Below, piece by piece: positions 1-8,984 of a stretch of 64,000 nt of DNA; position 1 is the first letter of the stretch; every line of letters begins with the position of its first letter. Origin of the DNA: Palsa-504 sp963739615 (GTDB taxonomy: Bacteria > Actinomycetota > Actinomycetes > Streptosporangiales > Streptosporangiaceae). The notes beneath the pieces are model-generated. The model had not been told where the DNA came from, searched no databases, and worked only from the letters and a program-made list of their open reading frames with translations. The position numbers and the translations under genes are program-made. The stretch is from positions 1-64,000 of the forward strand of contig CAVUBD010000019.1 in assembly GCA_963739615.1 (NCBI GenBank). The letters are read 5' to 3'.

Positions 1-132
1 CTAACGGCGCGGGGGACGTAACCGCGCTTGCGGCGGCGTACCGGTGACCAGGTGCCGCACTCTACGAGACTGATCACCTCGACCCGGGCCCAGGGTTCGT
101 ACTCGGCCCGGCTTGTCATCGGGAGCAAAGCT
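1..132. other. left edge of window, no complete gene
   Basis: An open frame ends at a TAA at positions 19-21 and could be the last codons of a gene that lies outside the window. The rest of this stretch shows no convincing reading frame. Its position upstream of the replication gene of an integrative element suggests it belongs to that element, but nothing here identifies it. Confidence 0.3.
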
Positions 133-614
133 ATGACTGTCGAAGGTCCCCGGCACGCGCTAGTTCCAGCCCAGGTGGCCGATCAGCCGGACCGTGACCA
201 CTGGCGGGCCGCGCCGTACCGGTGCCCGTGCGGCTTCGCCATCGACAACGCCGGACGAGTTCGACCAGCACCTTGATGCCTCCGAAGGGGCCGACCCCGA
301 GCACTTCGAGGTACTGGCCGGGTGGACCCTCCAGCAGGTGAGGCGGTGGCAGGCCGCAGCTGTACCGAACCGTCCTGGTACTGCCATCGCTGGCCCTGTC
401 CTGACGGCCGGGTCGGGCTTGTTTGGCGGCAAGGGCAGGCCGTTCGTGGTGCAGATGGAGGTGCCGTTGTCGGCTAGGGAGATGGTAGCCGTGCCCGGTC
501 TGCGGCACCGGCCTGGTCCTGGTCGACACCGGCGGCCCGGTGCTGCGGGCCGAATGCCGCCTGTGCGGCTACGCCGGACCCTTCGACACCGAAGATCCGG
601 ACGGTGAGTGGTGA
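133..614 (+). pseudogene. small element-borne protein with zinc-ribbon tail, frame-broken
   Basis: Coding-like sequence runs from an ATG at 133 to a TGA at 612-614 but uses three different frames. A first part ends near 250, a middle part (DEFDQHLDASEG and onward) runs to about 490, and the end reads CPVCGTGLVLVDTGGPVL then CRLCGYAGPF. The last part has a CxxC...CxxC arrangement typical of a small zinc ribbon. Its stop overlaps the GTG start of the replication initiator (608), as expected for adjacent genes of one operon. Small unnamed proteins of this kind often precede rep in actinomycete integrative elements; that link is inference. Two frame changes within 480 bases mean decay or sequence error. 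Confidence 0.45.
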
Positions 615-2220
615 CCGGGACGGCGGGCCGTACGACGCGGGCGGAGCGGCTGGCGGTGCCGCTGGCCCGGGCCGTGGTCAAGGACCTAGCGGCCGAGCAC
701 GGCGCCTGCTTGCGCCCGGTGCAGCTGCGCCGCACCGAGATCGACACCGGCTACGTCGAGCAGGTCCTCATCCCGTGCGGGCACACGCTCGGATCGGTGT
801 GCCCATCGTGCGCCGAGCGCGCCCGGATCCTGCGGGCCGCGCAATGCCGCGAAGGCTGGCACCTCGACCGCGAACCCGTCATCGACCCGGACCCGGCCAC
901 CCAAGAGCAGCGAGCGAAGGTGACCGACCGGGCCGAGGCGCAAGCCGACCGGGACGCCTTCGCCGATCAAGGCCTCGACACAGCGAGCTGGACGAGACCA
1001 TCAGCGAGCTGGACCAGCAGATCACCGATGCCGGGATGCGCGGACAGGTGCTCCCGGCGCGGCCGCGCCGCCACCGCTCCACCCGGCGCAGGCACGACGC
1101 CGCTCCTCTACCACGCCGCCCGGTCAGCGCCCAGACGGTCGGCAAGACCTACACCGCCCCGGACGGCAAGACCTTCCGGCCCTCGCTGTTCGTCACGCTG
1201 ACCTGCCCGTCCTACGGCCGGGTCGGCGAGGACGGAGCACCCGCCGACCCGGACAGCTACGACTACACCCGCGCCGCGCGGGACGCGCTGCACTTCGCCG
1301 CGCTGTTCGACCGGTTCATCCAGAACCTTCGCCGCTACACCGGCTATGACCTGCAGTACTTCGCCGCCATCGAACCCCAGCGCCGGCTCGCCCCGCACGT
1401 CCACCTCGCCATCCGCGGCACCATCTCCCGCGCCGAACTCCGTGAGGTCATCGCCGCCACCTACCACCAGGTCTGGTGGCCCTCCACGCAGGCCGTCAAG
1501 TACGACGGTGACTGCCTGCCGGTCTGGGAGGAGCACACCGGGACCTACCTCGACCCAGATACCGGCGAGGTACTCCCAGCCTGGGACCAGGCCCTCGACG
1601 CCATCGGCGACCAGGACGAGCCCTTGCACGTGGCCCGGTTCGGCGCCCGGTTCGACGCCCAGGGCGTGCTCGCCGGATCACGGGACGCCAGCCGGTGCAT
1701 CGGCTACCTCACCAAGTACCTGACCAAGCACCTCGGCGACTGCCACCACGCCGAAACCGGCGCCCAGGCCGACCACGCCGCCCGGCTCGCCGACGCGCTG
1801 CGGTACGAGCCGTGCTCGCCGACCTGCGCGAACTGGCTCCGCTACGGCATCCAGCCGCGCAACGCCCGGCCCGGCCTGCGCCCGGGCGCCTGCAAGGGCA
1901 AAGCCCACCGCCGCGAGTACCTCGGCTACGCCGGGCGCCGCGTCCTGGTCTCCCGCAAGTGGTCCGGCAAGACGCTGGCCGACCACCGCGCCGACCGGCG
2001 GACCTGGCTCACCAGCGCGCTCGGGCTTCCGGCAACCGATCCGCGCCGCTACACCTGGGAACCGGTCAAGCCCGGCGACCCGGACCACATGCCCAACGGG
2101 CAACGGCTCCTGCACGTCGTCGCCGACCGCATCCAATGGCAAACCGCACTAGCGGAGGCCAGACGCAGAGCCGCAATGCCTTCAGATGGTGATCATCTGG
2201 CGGCTGGGAGGGCGGCGTGA
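608..2220 (+). pseudogene. RepSA-like replication initiator of integrative element, one frameshift
   Basis: This resembles the rolling-circle-type initiators of pSAM2-like actinomycete integrative and conjugative elements. The N-terminal part starts at GTG 608 and carries CGHTLGSVCPSCAERA, a cysteine pair typical of the family. Near 960-985 the frame changes by one, and the rest continues in the frame ending at 2220. The second part holds SLFVTLTCPSYGRV, an HVHLAIRG segment with the HxH metal-binding pattern of such initiators, and YLTKYLTK. Length (about 537 residues if rejoined) fits the family. The C-terminus overlaps the excisionase start by four bases. A single-base error could explain the break, because the rest of the frame is clean. 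Confidence 0.75.
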
Positions 2221-2423
2221 GAACAGAGGCCGTCGAAAACGAACTTCCTGTCTTGCTCGTGCGTCCCGAGGACGCTGCCCGCGTGCTGGGAGTCGGCCGG
2301 ACCAAGGTGTATGAGCTGATCCGATCTGGTGCGCTGCGCTCGGTGAGAGTTGGCGGCCTGCGCCGTGTTCCGGTCGCGGCGCTGAACGAGTTCGTGACCC
2401 GGCTTGAAGAGGAGGCAGCATGA
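2217..2423 (+). CDS. xis: excisionase-type helix-turn-helix protein
   Basis: A 68-residue protein with one winged helix-turn-helix of the excisionase/MerR type: RPEDAARVLGVGRTKVYELIRSG followed by the RVGGLRRVPVAALNEFV wing, split here only by description. In integrative elements such proteins bend att DNA so the integrase runs in the excision direction. It starts at a GTG that overlaps the rep stop (GTGA) and its own stop overlaps the integrase start (ATGA). Rep, Xis and Int are therefore translationally coupled. The frame is intact, unlike both neighbours. Confidence 0.85.
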   Translation: MRTEAVENELPVLLVRPEDAARVLGVGRTKVYELIRSGALRSVRVGGLRRVPVAALNEFVTRLEEEAA

Positions 2424-3581
2424 CCAGGCGCCGGGGAAGCGGCGAGGACTCGGTTTACCGGGACGGCGACCGGTGGCGAGGCGCGGTCTCGCTCGGGTAT
2501 GACGAGCACGGCAACCGGGTTCGCAAGAAGGTCTCGGGCCGTACCCGCGCCGAGGTCACCGAGAAACTCCGCAAGCTTCACCAGCAGGTAGACAGTGGCG
2601 TTGTCCCAGATGACAGGCTCACGGTTCGTGCCTTCCTCGATCGCTGGCTGACCGTCAACCTGCCCGGCTCCGTGGCCGAGTCGACGGAGGACGATTACGT
2701 GGACACGGTGCGCCTGCACCTCGTCCCGGCACTCGGCCGTAAGCCGCTGGCCAAGCTGACCGTCGCTGATCTTGACCGGTTGTGGAAGGCGAAGCGGGAC
2801 GCGGGTTACAGCTCCAACAGTGTCCGGATCATGCGGACCGTGCTGCGCCGCGCTCTCGGGCAGGCCGTGCGCGAGGGAATCGTGGCCCGGAACGTGGCCG
2901 GGCTGTCGGCTGCGCCGCGCATCAGGGCCAAAGACGGCCGGACGCTCACCGTGGACCAGGCGCGGCAGCTCCTGGAGGCTGCGGCCGGATACCGGTTCGA
3001 GGCGGCGGTCGTGCTGGCCCTGGCCTACGGGATGCGCCGCGGTGAGGTGCTGGGCCTGCACTGGTCGGCGCTGGACTGGAAGGCCGGGACGCTGGGAGTG
3101 ACACACGGCGTCAAGCGGGTCAAGGACCGCGACGCCTCCTCGGGCCGCCGGACCCGGCTGGTGGTCAGTGAGCTGAAGACACCCAAGTCACGGCGGACGC
3201 TATCCCTCACTCCCGAGCTGGTGGCCAGGTTCCGGCAACACCGGGCGCGCCAGGCCGAGGCGCAGATGGCGGCCGGGACGCTGTGGCAGGATCACGGGCT
3301 GATCTTCGCCAGCGAGGTCGGGACGCCGATGGACCCGGACAACTTCTCGCACTCCTTCGTCCCGGTTGTGCGAGCGGGCGGGCCTGGGTCACTGGCATCC
3401 GCACGAACTGCGCCACTCGGGCGCCTCGCTGATGCTGGCCCAGGGCACGCCGCTGCACGTGGTCTCCGAGGTGCTCGGGCATGCCAGCATCGCCATCACC
3501 AAGGACGTGTACGGGCACCTGCTCGAAGGTGACAAGCGGGCGGCGGCCGAGTCGATGAGCCGGGCTCTGTTCGGCGGCTGA
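2420..3581 (+). pseudogene. int: tyrosine integrase of integrative element, one frameshift
   Basis: Phage-type tyrosine recombinase that would insert the element into the adjacent tRNA gene. The first frame (2420 to about 3360) contains an arm-binding AP2-like start (GSGEDSVYRDGDRWRG), a SAM-like core-binding domain and the catalytic Arg in GMRRGEVLGL. From about 3360 the continuation lies one frame over: GHWHPHELRHSG has the HxxR box, LGHASIAITKDVYGH has the second His and the nucleophilic Tyr, and it ends at 3581. The shift separates the catalytic residues, so as written the enzyme is dead. A one-base error in the GC-rich stretch around 3355-3365 would restore it. Its end lies 81 bases from the tRNA 3' end, as expected at an attachment site. 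Confidence 0.85.
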
Positions 3582-3662
3582 CGTGTGCGCGTGGCTCCCA
3601 GCGTGGCTCCCAAAGCGACAAGAAAGCCCGCTGCCGGGCGGGCAACGGGCCTGTGAGCTGGG

Positions 3663-3735
3663 CGCGCTCGGAGGGACTCGAACCCCCAACCTTCTGATCC
3701 GTAGTCAGATGCTCTATCCGTTGAGCTACGAGCGC
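3663..3735 (-). tRNA. tRNA-Arg (anticodon ACG)
   Basis: The minus strand folds into a complete cloverleaf of 73 nt without encoded CCA. The acceptor stem is GCGCTCG with CGAGCGC, the D arm has GCTC/GAGC, the anticodon stem TCTGA/TCAGA encloses loop CTACGGA (anticodon ACG), and the T loop is TTCGAGT. The 3' end faces the integrase gene, so this gene is the probable integration target (attachment site) of the element to its left. The matching att copy would lie left of the window. Confidence 0.95.
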
Positions 3736-3780
3736 AGGTGCCTCGCTAGTTTACGACACTCTGAGTGCCTGTTGTGCCAG

Positions 3781-3886
3781 CCGCCGATGACGGCCTGGAC
3801 CAGGCCGACCTGGCTGATGCGGATCAGCAGGTTCCGCAGCGTGTTGGGGTAGAGCACGTTAGCGTCGTACACCACGTGAAGACCAT
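3781..3886 (-). pseudogene. PIN-domain toxin, 5' fragment
   Basis: The minus strand encodes VVYDANVLYPNTLRNLLI, the start of a PIN-type ribonuclease toxin with its first catalytic Asp (YDAN). An ATG at 3886 is in place just after the antitoxin stop, but two extra bases separate it from the main frame. The sequence stops matching after about 30 codons, close to the tRNA promoter. Only the first acidic residue remains, so no active nuclease can be made. Confidence 0.6.
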
Positions 3887-3889
3887 CGG

Positions 3890-4104
3890 TCAGTACAACC
3901 CCAGCTCCTCACTCAACTGGGTAAGTTCGTCCGCGCCCGTCGGCGCTTCAGGTCATCCCGCCGCCGGTACTCACGAAGATCCTCAAACCTGATCCTGCGG
4001 TGAGTGCCGACCATACGGTAAGGGATCTCATCCGCCTCCAGCAGCCCGATCAGGTATGGCCGGGACACGTTCAAGAAGTCGGCAGCCAGGCCAGCCGGGT
4101 CTGC
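3890..4104 (-). pseudogene. excisionase-fold antitoxin, truncated and frameshifted
   Basis: The minus strand reads ADFLNVSRPYLIGLLEADEI then PYRMVGTHRRIRFEDLREY, the DNA-binding domain of the antitoxins that pair with PIN toxins in actinobacteria. The start is missing: coding sequence begins abruptly at about 4104, joined to a transposase fragment. Near 3935 the frame shifts, and the expected tail DELTQLSEELG ends at a TGA at 3890-3892, four bases before the toxin ATG. Order antitoxin then toxin, nearly touching, is the usual operon layout. Both genes are remnants. Confidence 0.6.
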
Positions 4105-4106
4105 TT

Positions 4107-4277
4107 GCACAGCACCGCGTCCGCCAGCTCGAACAGGGCATCGCGCCGCTTCCCCGGGCACCGGTACAGCTCACCGCGGAACCCCGCGAGCATGCCGCGG
4201 GCCCGCTCCCCGCCGGGCCCGCCCTGGTCCGCGTCCTGCGGCCAGGCCATACTGACCGCCACGGCCACCGCCTCCAC
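4107..4277 (-). pseudogene. transposase 5' fragment
   Basis: The segment LAGFRGELYRC...RRDALFELADAVLC matches what I know as the N-terminus of a common actinobacterial DDE-type transposase (IS701-like group). The match ends at about 4107, where antitoxin sequence begins without a gap. The rest of the transposase is absent. This fragment lies just downstream of the proposed 3' end of the group II intron, so its leader region is the likely intron target. Identification rests on about 30 residues. Confidence 0.45.
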
Positions 4278-4421
4278 CGCCGATTTCCCTTAGACAGGAA
4301 CCGAAGGTGTCGCAGTGGCCGCCTGCTGTCACGGCGCACGCCAGGCAACACGGACAAAATCAGCCAACAAACACCTCAGAGGTCGCGGTAGGGACCGCCC
4401 TTGCGGGCGGCCCCCCGCGCA

Positions 4422-4454
4422 GATCCCAGCGAGCGGGACTACCGCACTGGGCTC
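4422..4454 (-). ncRNA. group II intron domain V (catalytic hairpin)
   Basis: The minus strand starts GAGCCCAGTGCG and ends CGCTGGGATC, forming the 33-34 nt hairpin expected downstream of a maturase gene. It includes the AGC catalytic triad position near the 5' end. The third base pair is G opposite A rather than the usual G-U, which would weaken the active site. A domain VI-like hairpin (GGGCCGCCC-GCAA-GGGCGGTCC pattern) follows at once. Confidence 0.6.
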
Positions 4455-4457
4455 CTG

Positions 4458-5485
4458 TTATGAGTACCTGGCAGCGAACCGCTTGTCAGGCCATGGATGC
4501 ACTGTCCTGGTCCGGGGGAGGTAACGGCTGGCGATGCGGTTCATCCGCTCCCATGTGACCCGGCCTTTCTGGCTGCGGCGGCTGAGCGCGTGCCGCCAGT
4601 GGCGGGTGACCTGGTGACGGAATGTCCCGACTGCCTTCGCGTTTCCCGGGACGGCGTAGTACGCCTGATGCCCGGTTATCACGCTGGCCAGCCATCTTCC
4701 CTGCTCAGGGACGGGGAGATGCCGCCTTCCGCATCAGCTCGGCTTTCACCGGCTTCAGCTTGGCCGTCATCTTCTTCCTGTCTGTGATCCGCTGGATCCA
4801 GAAACGCCCCCTGGTCATCCGGGCGATGTGCCGGAATCCCAGGAAAGTGAACGTTTCCGGCTTCCCCTCGCCCCGGGCCGTCCGGTCCCGGGCCGCGTGC
4901 GGCCCGAACTCGATCAGCCGGGTCTTGCCGGGGTGCAGCTCCAGGCTGAACTTCGCGAGCCTGCCGCGCAGCTCCGCCAGGAACCTTTCAGCGTCGTCCT
5001 GGTACTGGAACCCGACGATGAAGTCATCAGCGAAGCGCGTGATCACTACGTTCCCGCGCGCCCGCGTTTTCCTCCACCAGTCAGCCCGCAGGTCCAGGAC
5101 ATAATGCAAATACACATTCGCCAGCAACGGTGACAGCGAACCCCCTGGGGGGTTCCCTCCCCGCTGTCGGACCAGGTCCCGTCCTCGATCACTCCCGCGT
5201 TCAGCCATTTCATGACCAGCCGCAGGACCCTCTCGTCCGCAATCCGGTGCCGGAGGAACTTCGCCAGCCATTCCCGGTCAAGGTGGTCGAAGAAGCCGCG
5301 GATGTCCGCGTCCAGCACCCAGTTCACCCGCTTGCGGGTCAGCCCGGCATACAGGGCGTCCAGTGCATCATGCTGGGACCGCCCCGGCCGGAACCCGTAG
5401 GAGAAGCCCTTGAAGTCCGCCTCGCAGACCGCGTTCAGCACCTCGCAGACAGCGCGCTGGAGAACCTTGTCCTCCAGCGACGCGA
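4458..5485 (-). pseudogene. ltrA: group II intron reverse transcriptase/maturase, 3' two-thirds
   Basis: The frame enters at VASLEDKVLQRAVCEVLNAV (about 5485) and continues ADFKGFSYGFRPGRS, then the RT active site FADDF, and ends with the maturase tail GHQAYYAVPGN...HPWPDKRFA. Two single-base shifts break it. At a G run near 5148, TPQG should continue into GSLSPLLANVYLH. Near 4725 an extra A in CGGAAGG separates AELMR from HLPVPEQGRWLAS. The missing 5' third is found at 16110-16410 in the same orientation. The gene was cut by the serine-recombinase element. Confidence 0.85.
5482..5485 (+). repeat. GCGA, left copy flanking serine-recombinase element
   Basis: A copy of GCGA lies at the left boundary of the element and another at 16110-16113. 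Joining the outer flanks through one GCGA restores the maturase reading LGIASLEDKV. Confidence 0.6.
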
Positions 5486-5660
5486 CGGACGGTTCATACT
5501 GCCCCTCCTGTCGTGGCGTGTGGGGATTTTCCTGTTTCTTGGTGTCTAGTTGCTGCTATGAGAAGAGCATGCCAGGGGGTACTGACATGGGTGCACGACA
5601 GCTTTGTTGGAGTTGATCTTGGCGGCCGCCGCGGCCTGGGCGTCTGAGTCTTGCTGTCTG

Positions 5661-6124
5661 TCAGATGGCGGCGTGCAGCCGGGCTTGCGGGGTCGCGGGG
5701 GCTGGCCAGAGTTCGTCCCAGCGGCCGCTGGCGTGCTGGGTGCGCAGGGCGATGATGCTGGCGGCGCCCTCGGTGGTCCAGTGCATGCCTGACTGCTTGG
5801 CGCGCCGGACGACGATGGCCTTGATTCCGCCTTCGATGGCGCCCGAGCCGGTGAACATGCCGAGGTCGCGGAAGTGCTGGTAGCGCATCCGGTGCGCGTT
5901 GCGCTCGAAGTAGCCGAGCTTCCTGTCCAGGTCTTCGGCCTTGACGCCGGCCAGCGGGTACTGCCGGGCGGCGGTGATGACCGCGCCGGCGTTGCCTGCG
6001 TCGAGCTCGGCGCTGCGGTCGGCGAGCCACCGGGGCGGGTCGGGGGTGATGAAGGCCAGGTGGCCCGCGAGGTCGTGCAGGTGCTCGCGGGCGTGGTAGA
6101 TGTCCACGATCTGCGTGGCGTGCG
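5661..6124 (-). pseudogene. ISKra4-type transposase, C-terminal part
   Basis: Continues the transposase from ATQIVDIYHAREHLHDLAGH to the stop at 5661. It contains NAHRMRYQHFRDLGMFTGSG and AIEGGIKAIVVRRAKQSGMH, both typical of the ISKra4 family C-terminal catalytic domain with the final Glu of the DDE triad in GAIEGG. It has no start of its own. The upstream part lies at 10557-11864, with the 4.4-kb transposon between them. Excision of that transposon rejoins ELYPH to ATQIVD in frame. Confidence 0.85.
6119..6124 (+). repeat. CGTGCG, left core copy of Tn554-like insertion
   Basis: CGTGCG here (CGCACG on the coding strand) is repeated at 10557-10562, on the far side of the transposon. One copy is needed to restore the transposase frame, so this is the duplicated or shared core. 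Confidence 0.75.
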
Positions 6125-6262
6125 TTATCTTGAGCCGCTGACCCGGCAGCACTGTGACCTGGGCGGCTGCGTCGAGGACGGTGTTGTCGACGCAGCCGCG
6201 GCAGGGTTCCGGTCTTGTCTTACCGGGGGTTGATCGTTACCGAAGGGTGACGTTCCAGGTGG

Positions 6263-6694
6263 TCAGAACGGCGGTTCGTAGCTGGGTTTCGCGCCAGCTC
6301 TCTGGCGTTGTTCGCCGAGGGCGCGGGCGACCCGCCGGCCGGCTCGTGCGATTTCCTGGCGGAGCCGGGTGTTTTCCTCCTGGAGCCGGCGGCGTTCGGC
6401 GTGGGCGGCTTCCAGGCGGCGCAGCAGGGAGGCATCGGTGGTGCGCTGGGCGGCGGGGACCGGCGCGGCCGGCGAGCGGCTGGTCGCCTCCCGCAGCCGG
6501 GCAATCTGATCGCGGATGTCGGGCTGGGCATATAGCCATGAGCGGGACACGGCGGCCTTGGCGGCGACGGCTGCGAAGGTGACAGGTGCTCCGGTGCGGT
6601 CGAGTTCCCGCAGCGCCTGGACCGCCCGGGCGCGGGTCAGCTCGTGCCGGTGCCTGGCAGCGGCGACGATGGGGGCGGCGTTGTCAGGACGCAT
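6263..6694 (-). CDS. TnpC-like accessory protein (DUF6262 type)
   Basis: A 143-residue protein with an N-terminal helix-turn-helix-like part (TFAAVAAKAAVSRSWLYAQP) and a charged coiled-coil region rich in Arg and Glu (ERRRLQEENTRLRQEIARAG). This layout is that of the small third protein of Tn554-like transposons, which assists or orients the two recombinases; that role is family knowledge. Its ATG lies 11 bases inside the end of the larger recombinase gene, so translation is coupled. It is the last gene before the left terminal repeat at 6125. Confidence 0.75.
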   Translation of the reverse strand: MRPDNAAPIVAAARHRHELTRARAVQALRELDRTGAPVTFAAVAAKAAVSRSWLYAQPDIRDQIARLREATSRSPAAPVPAAQRTTDASLLRRLEAAHAERRRLQEENTRLRQEIARAGRRVARALGEQRQRAGAKPSYEPPF

Positions 6695-8984
6695 CGTCCT
6701 GGGCCTCCTGGGTCTTGTTCTCGTCTTTGTCCGGGGCTTCCTTCTCGTCTTTTTCCAGCGACGTGATGATGTTCTGGAGGTTGGTGGCGACCTGGCGGTT
6801 CATCTCGGCCACGCGGGTCTGCCCGCGGGCCTCGGCGGTGGTGATGATCTGCAGGGTGGCGCGGTGCTGGGCGCGGTGCTGCGGCAGGAACTCGGCGGTG
6901 GTGACGAATACCGGGCAGGGCGCCAGGCAGGCGTTGGCGTGCGGGCAGGACTGCTGGATCGGCAGCCCGCAGTAGCCGTTGGGCAGTGCCTGGGTCGCGC
7001 GGCCGACCCGCTGCTTGGCCCACGCGGCGTCGGCGAGCGGCCCGTGGGGGTCCAGCGTGACGTCTTCGCCCGTGGCGTTGACTTTCCGGGCGTTGTCCCA
7101 GTGGCGGCGGATGGTGGTGTCGGACAGCCGGGCATAGTGCGCGGTCATCGCGTGCGAGTCGTGGTCGAGGATCCGCCGGACAACCTCTTGCGGGACATCT
7201 TTGTTGATCAGGGCGGTGCCGAGGGTGTGCCTCCACTGGTGGGGGACGAGCTTGATCGGTCTGCCGTGTTCGTCGCGGATGTCGCAGAGCTTCAGCCACT
7301 TGTAGAGGGCGGGCCGGTAGGTGCTGCCGTCGACCGGCTTGTGGCCATCGAGGTTGGCGGTGGGGCGGGGGAACAGCACCGGCACCTGCGATGGCCAGCG
7401 CTGCAGTGCTCGCTGCTGCTGGAGGATCAGCTGGTGGAGTTCGCCGTCGATCGGGACCAGCGCCTCCCGTTTCATTTTCCGGTTGAAGTACCGCAGGTAG
7501 GGGGCGCCGTCGGCGTCGGTGACCAGGCAGGCGGACGGGATCTTGCAGGCGTCGGAGATGCGCAGGCCGCAGCGCATCAGGATCATGGTGATGAGCCGGT
7601 AGTCGGGCCTGTCCCACCTGTCCAGGTTGTCGCGGCGGTCCAGCTGGGCCATGACCTGCGCGGCGAGCGCGCGGGGCAGTCCTTGGGCGCGCCGGGGGTA
7701 GTCCTCGGTGAAGAGCATCGCGCTGGCCGGGAGGGCGCTGTCGTCCCAGCGGTGCTGGCGGATGGCGGTCAGGAAGCCGCCCAGCGCGGTGAGGTGCTGG
7801 GCATGGCATTTTCTGCCGCCCACCGCGGTGTGCAGGTCGGCCAGGTATGCCTCCAGCAGCGGCCGGTCTACCTGGGCCAGGCCGTCGATGCTGGCGGGCT
7901 GGGCGGCGAGGAACTGGCTGAACCGGGACAGGGCCGCGGCTGCCCTGGCGGCGGTGCCGCTGCTCCGGCCGGTGGTCAGCTGCCACCGGGCCCACCGCTT
8001 GGCCAGGGACTTCAGCCAGGGCTGGGTGATCTGCCCGAAGCTGATCGTGGCCGCTGGCCGGTCGATGCCCAGTTTCCGCAGCCGCCAGGTGTCTCGCGGG
8101 TACTCGATGTCCCAGCCCTGCCCGAACGCCAGCGTCTCGATCCGGTCGTAGGTGCCGAGGGTGAACGCGCGCCACCCGTTCCCGGTCCGGGGCGGGTTCG
8201 GGCACTGCCGCCAGTGGTGTTCGGGCTTGTCCAGCATTGAGGACACCTGCTGCGCGGCCAGGCCGCGCAGGATCGGCTGGAGCTGGGCGGGAAATATCCT
8301 CGCCTTCTGCTCATCGTGCCGGCACTGCAGGGCGTACTGGACCTCCAGGCGCAGATGCGGGGCCAGGCACCGCAGGTCGACGCGCTCGCCCGCGCCGGGT
8401 CCGGGGTCATCGCGGGAGGTGATGAAGTCCTCCAGGTCCGGCCGCCCCTGCTCGATCCAGCGGTTGTGGTGGGTCCGGCACAACGCCGAGGTGCCGCGAA
8501 CCCACAGGTCGCAGTAGCCGACCCGGCAGGCCGGCGGTTGCGTCGCCGGCGGCGGCTGTGATCCGCGCCAGGCGGCCGGCTCGGGGCATCCGGCGCGCTG
8601 CCACTGCCTGGCATGCCGCCTGCACAGCCCATGGCCGCCGTCCCCGCCGTAGTGGCAGCCGGCGACCTGGCACGACGGCACTGGCAGGTGCCCCCGCCAG
8701 TCCGTGCTGGTCGTGGCCGCGAACTCGGCAGGATCGGGCCGGCCTGCTTGCACCCAGCGTCGCCGGTGTGACCGGCACATGCCGCGCTCGCGCTGGGGGC
8801 GGTCGCAGCCGGCGATCGTGCACGGCGGTCCGCCGAACACCGGGTCGCGCGGGTCGAACACCAGCACGTCGCCACGGAACTCGGGCCGGACCGCGGTCAT
8901 CAGCCTGGCCAGCAGCCCGGCCGGGCGGGCACCCGGCTCACCGTCACCGGCGGGAACAGCCGCCCGGTCATCGCGGGCGCTCAC
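6684..8984 (-). CDS. large tyrosine recombinase with three zinc-like repeats (TnpB-like)
   Basis: A 766-residue protein read from a GTG that overlaps the preceding stop (GTGA). Residues 55-80, 105-133 and 153-180 are three copies of a C-x4-C ... C-x2-H ... W unit (CTIAGC, CQVAGC and CRVGYC beginnings), probably small zinc-binding DNA-contact modules. The C-terminal half is a tyrosine recombinase domain: catalytic Arg in MRCGLRISDAC, HxxR in HQWRH, and Tyr in HAMTAHYARL. A cysteine cluster (SCPHANACLAPC) and a charged tail follow. It acts with the smaller recombinase encoded upstream to move the transposon. A longer in-frame start exists but would overlap the two upstream genes. Confidence 0.85.
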   Translation of the reverse strand: MSARDDRAAVPAGDGEPGARPAGLLARLMTAVRPEFRGDVLVFDPRDPVFGGPPCTIAGCDRPQRERGMCRSHRRRWVQAGRPDPAEFAATTSTDWRGHLPVPSCQVAGCHYGGDGGHGLCRRHARQWQRAGCPEPAAWRGSQPPPATQPPACRVGYCDLWVRGTSALCRTHHNRWIEQGRPDLEDFITSRDDPGPGAGERVDLRCLAPHLRLEVQYALQCRHDEQKARIFPAQLQPILRGLAAQQVSSMLDKPEHHWRQCPNPPRTGNGWRAFTLGTYDRIETLAFGQGWDIEYPRDTWRLRKLGIDRPAATISFGQITQPWLKSLAKRWARWQLTTGRSSGTAARAAAALSRFSQFLAAQPASIDGLAQVDRPLLEAYLADLHTAVGGRKCHAQHLTALGGFLTAIRQHRWDDSALPASAMLFTEDYPRRAQGLPRALAAQVMAQLDRRDNLDRWDRPDYRLITMILMRCGLRISDACKIPSACLVTDADGAPYLRYFNRKMKREALVPIDGELHQLILQQQRALQRWPSQVPVLFPRPTANLDGHKPVDGSTYRPALYKWLKLCDIRDEHGRPIKLVPHQWRHTLGTALINKDVPQEVVRRILDHDSHAMTAHYARLSDTTIRRHWDNARKVNATGEDVTLDPHGPLADAAWAKQRVGRATQALPNGYCGLPIQQSCPHANACLAPCPVFVTTAEFLPQHRAQHRATLQIITTAEARGQTRVAEMNRQVATNLQNIITSLEKDEKEAPDKDENKTQEAQDDAS

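Noticed and set aside
6516..8240. 574-codon open frame on the plus strand
   Set aside because: It is the antisense of the TnpB-like recombinase, is Gly/Val-rich and has no recognisable domain. The minus strand has clear catalytic motifs.
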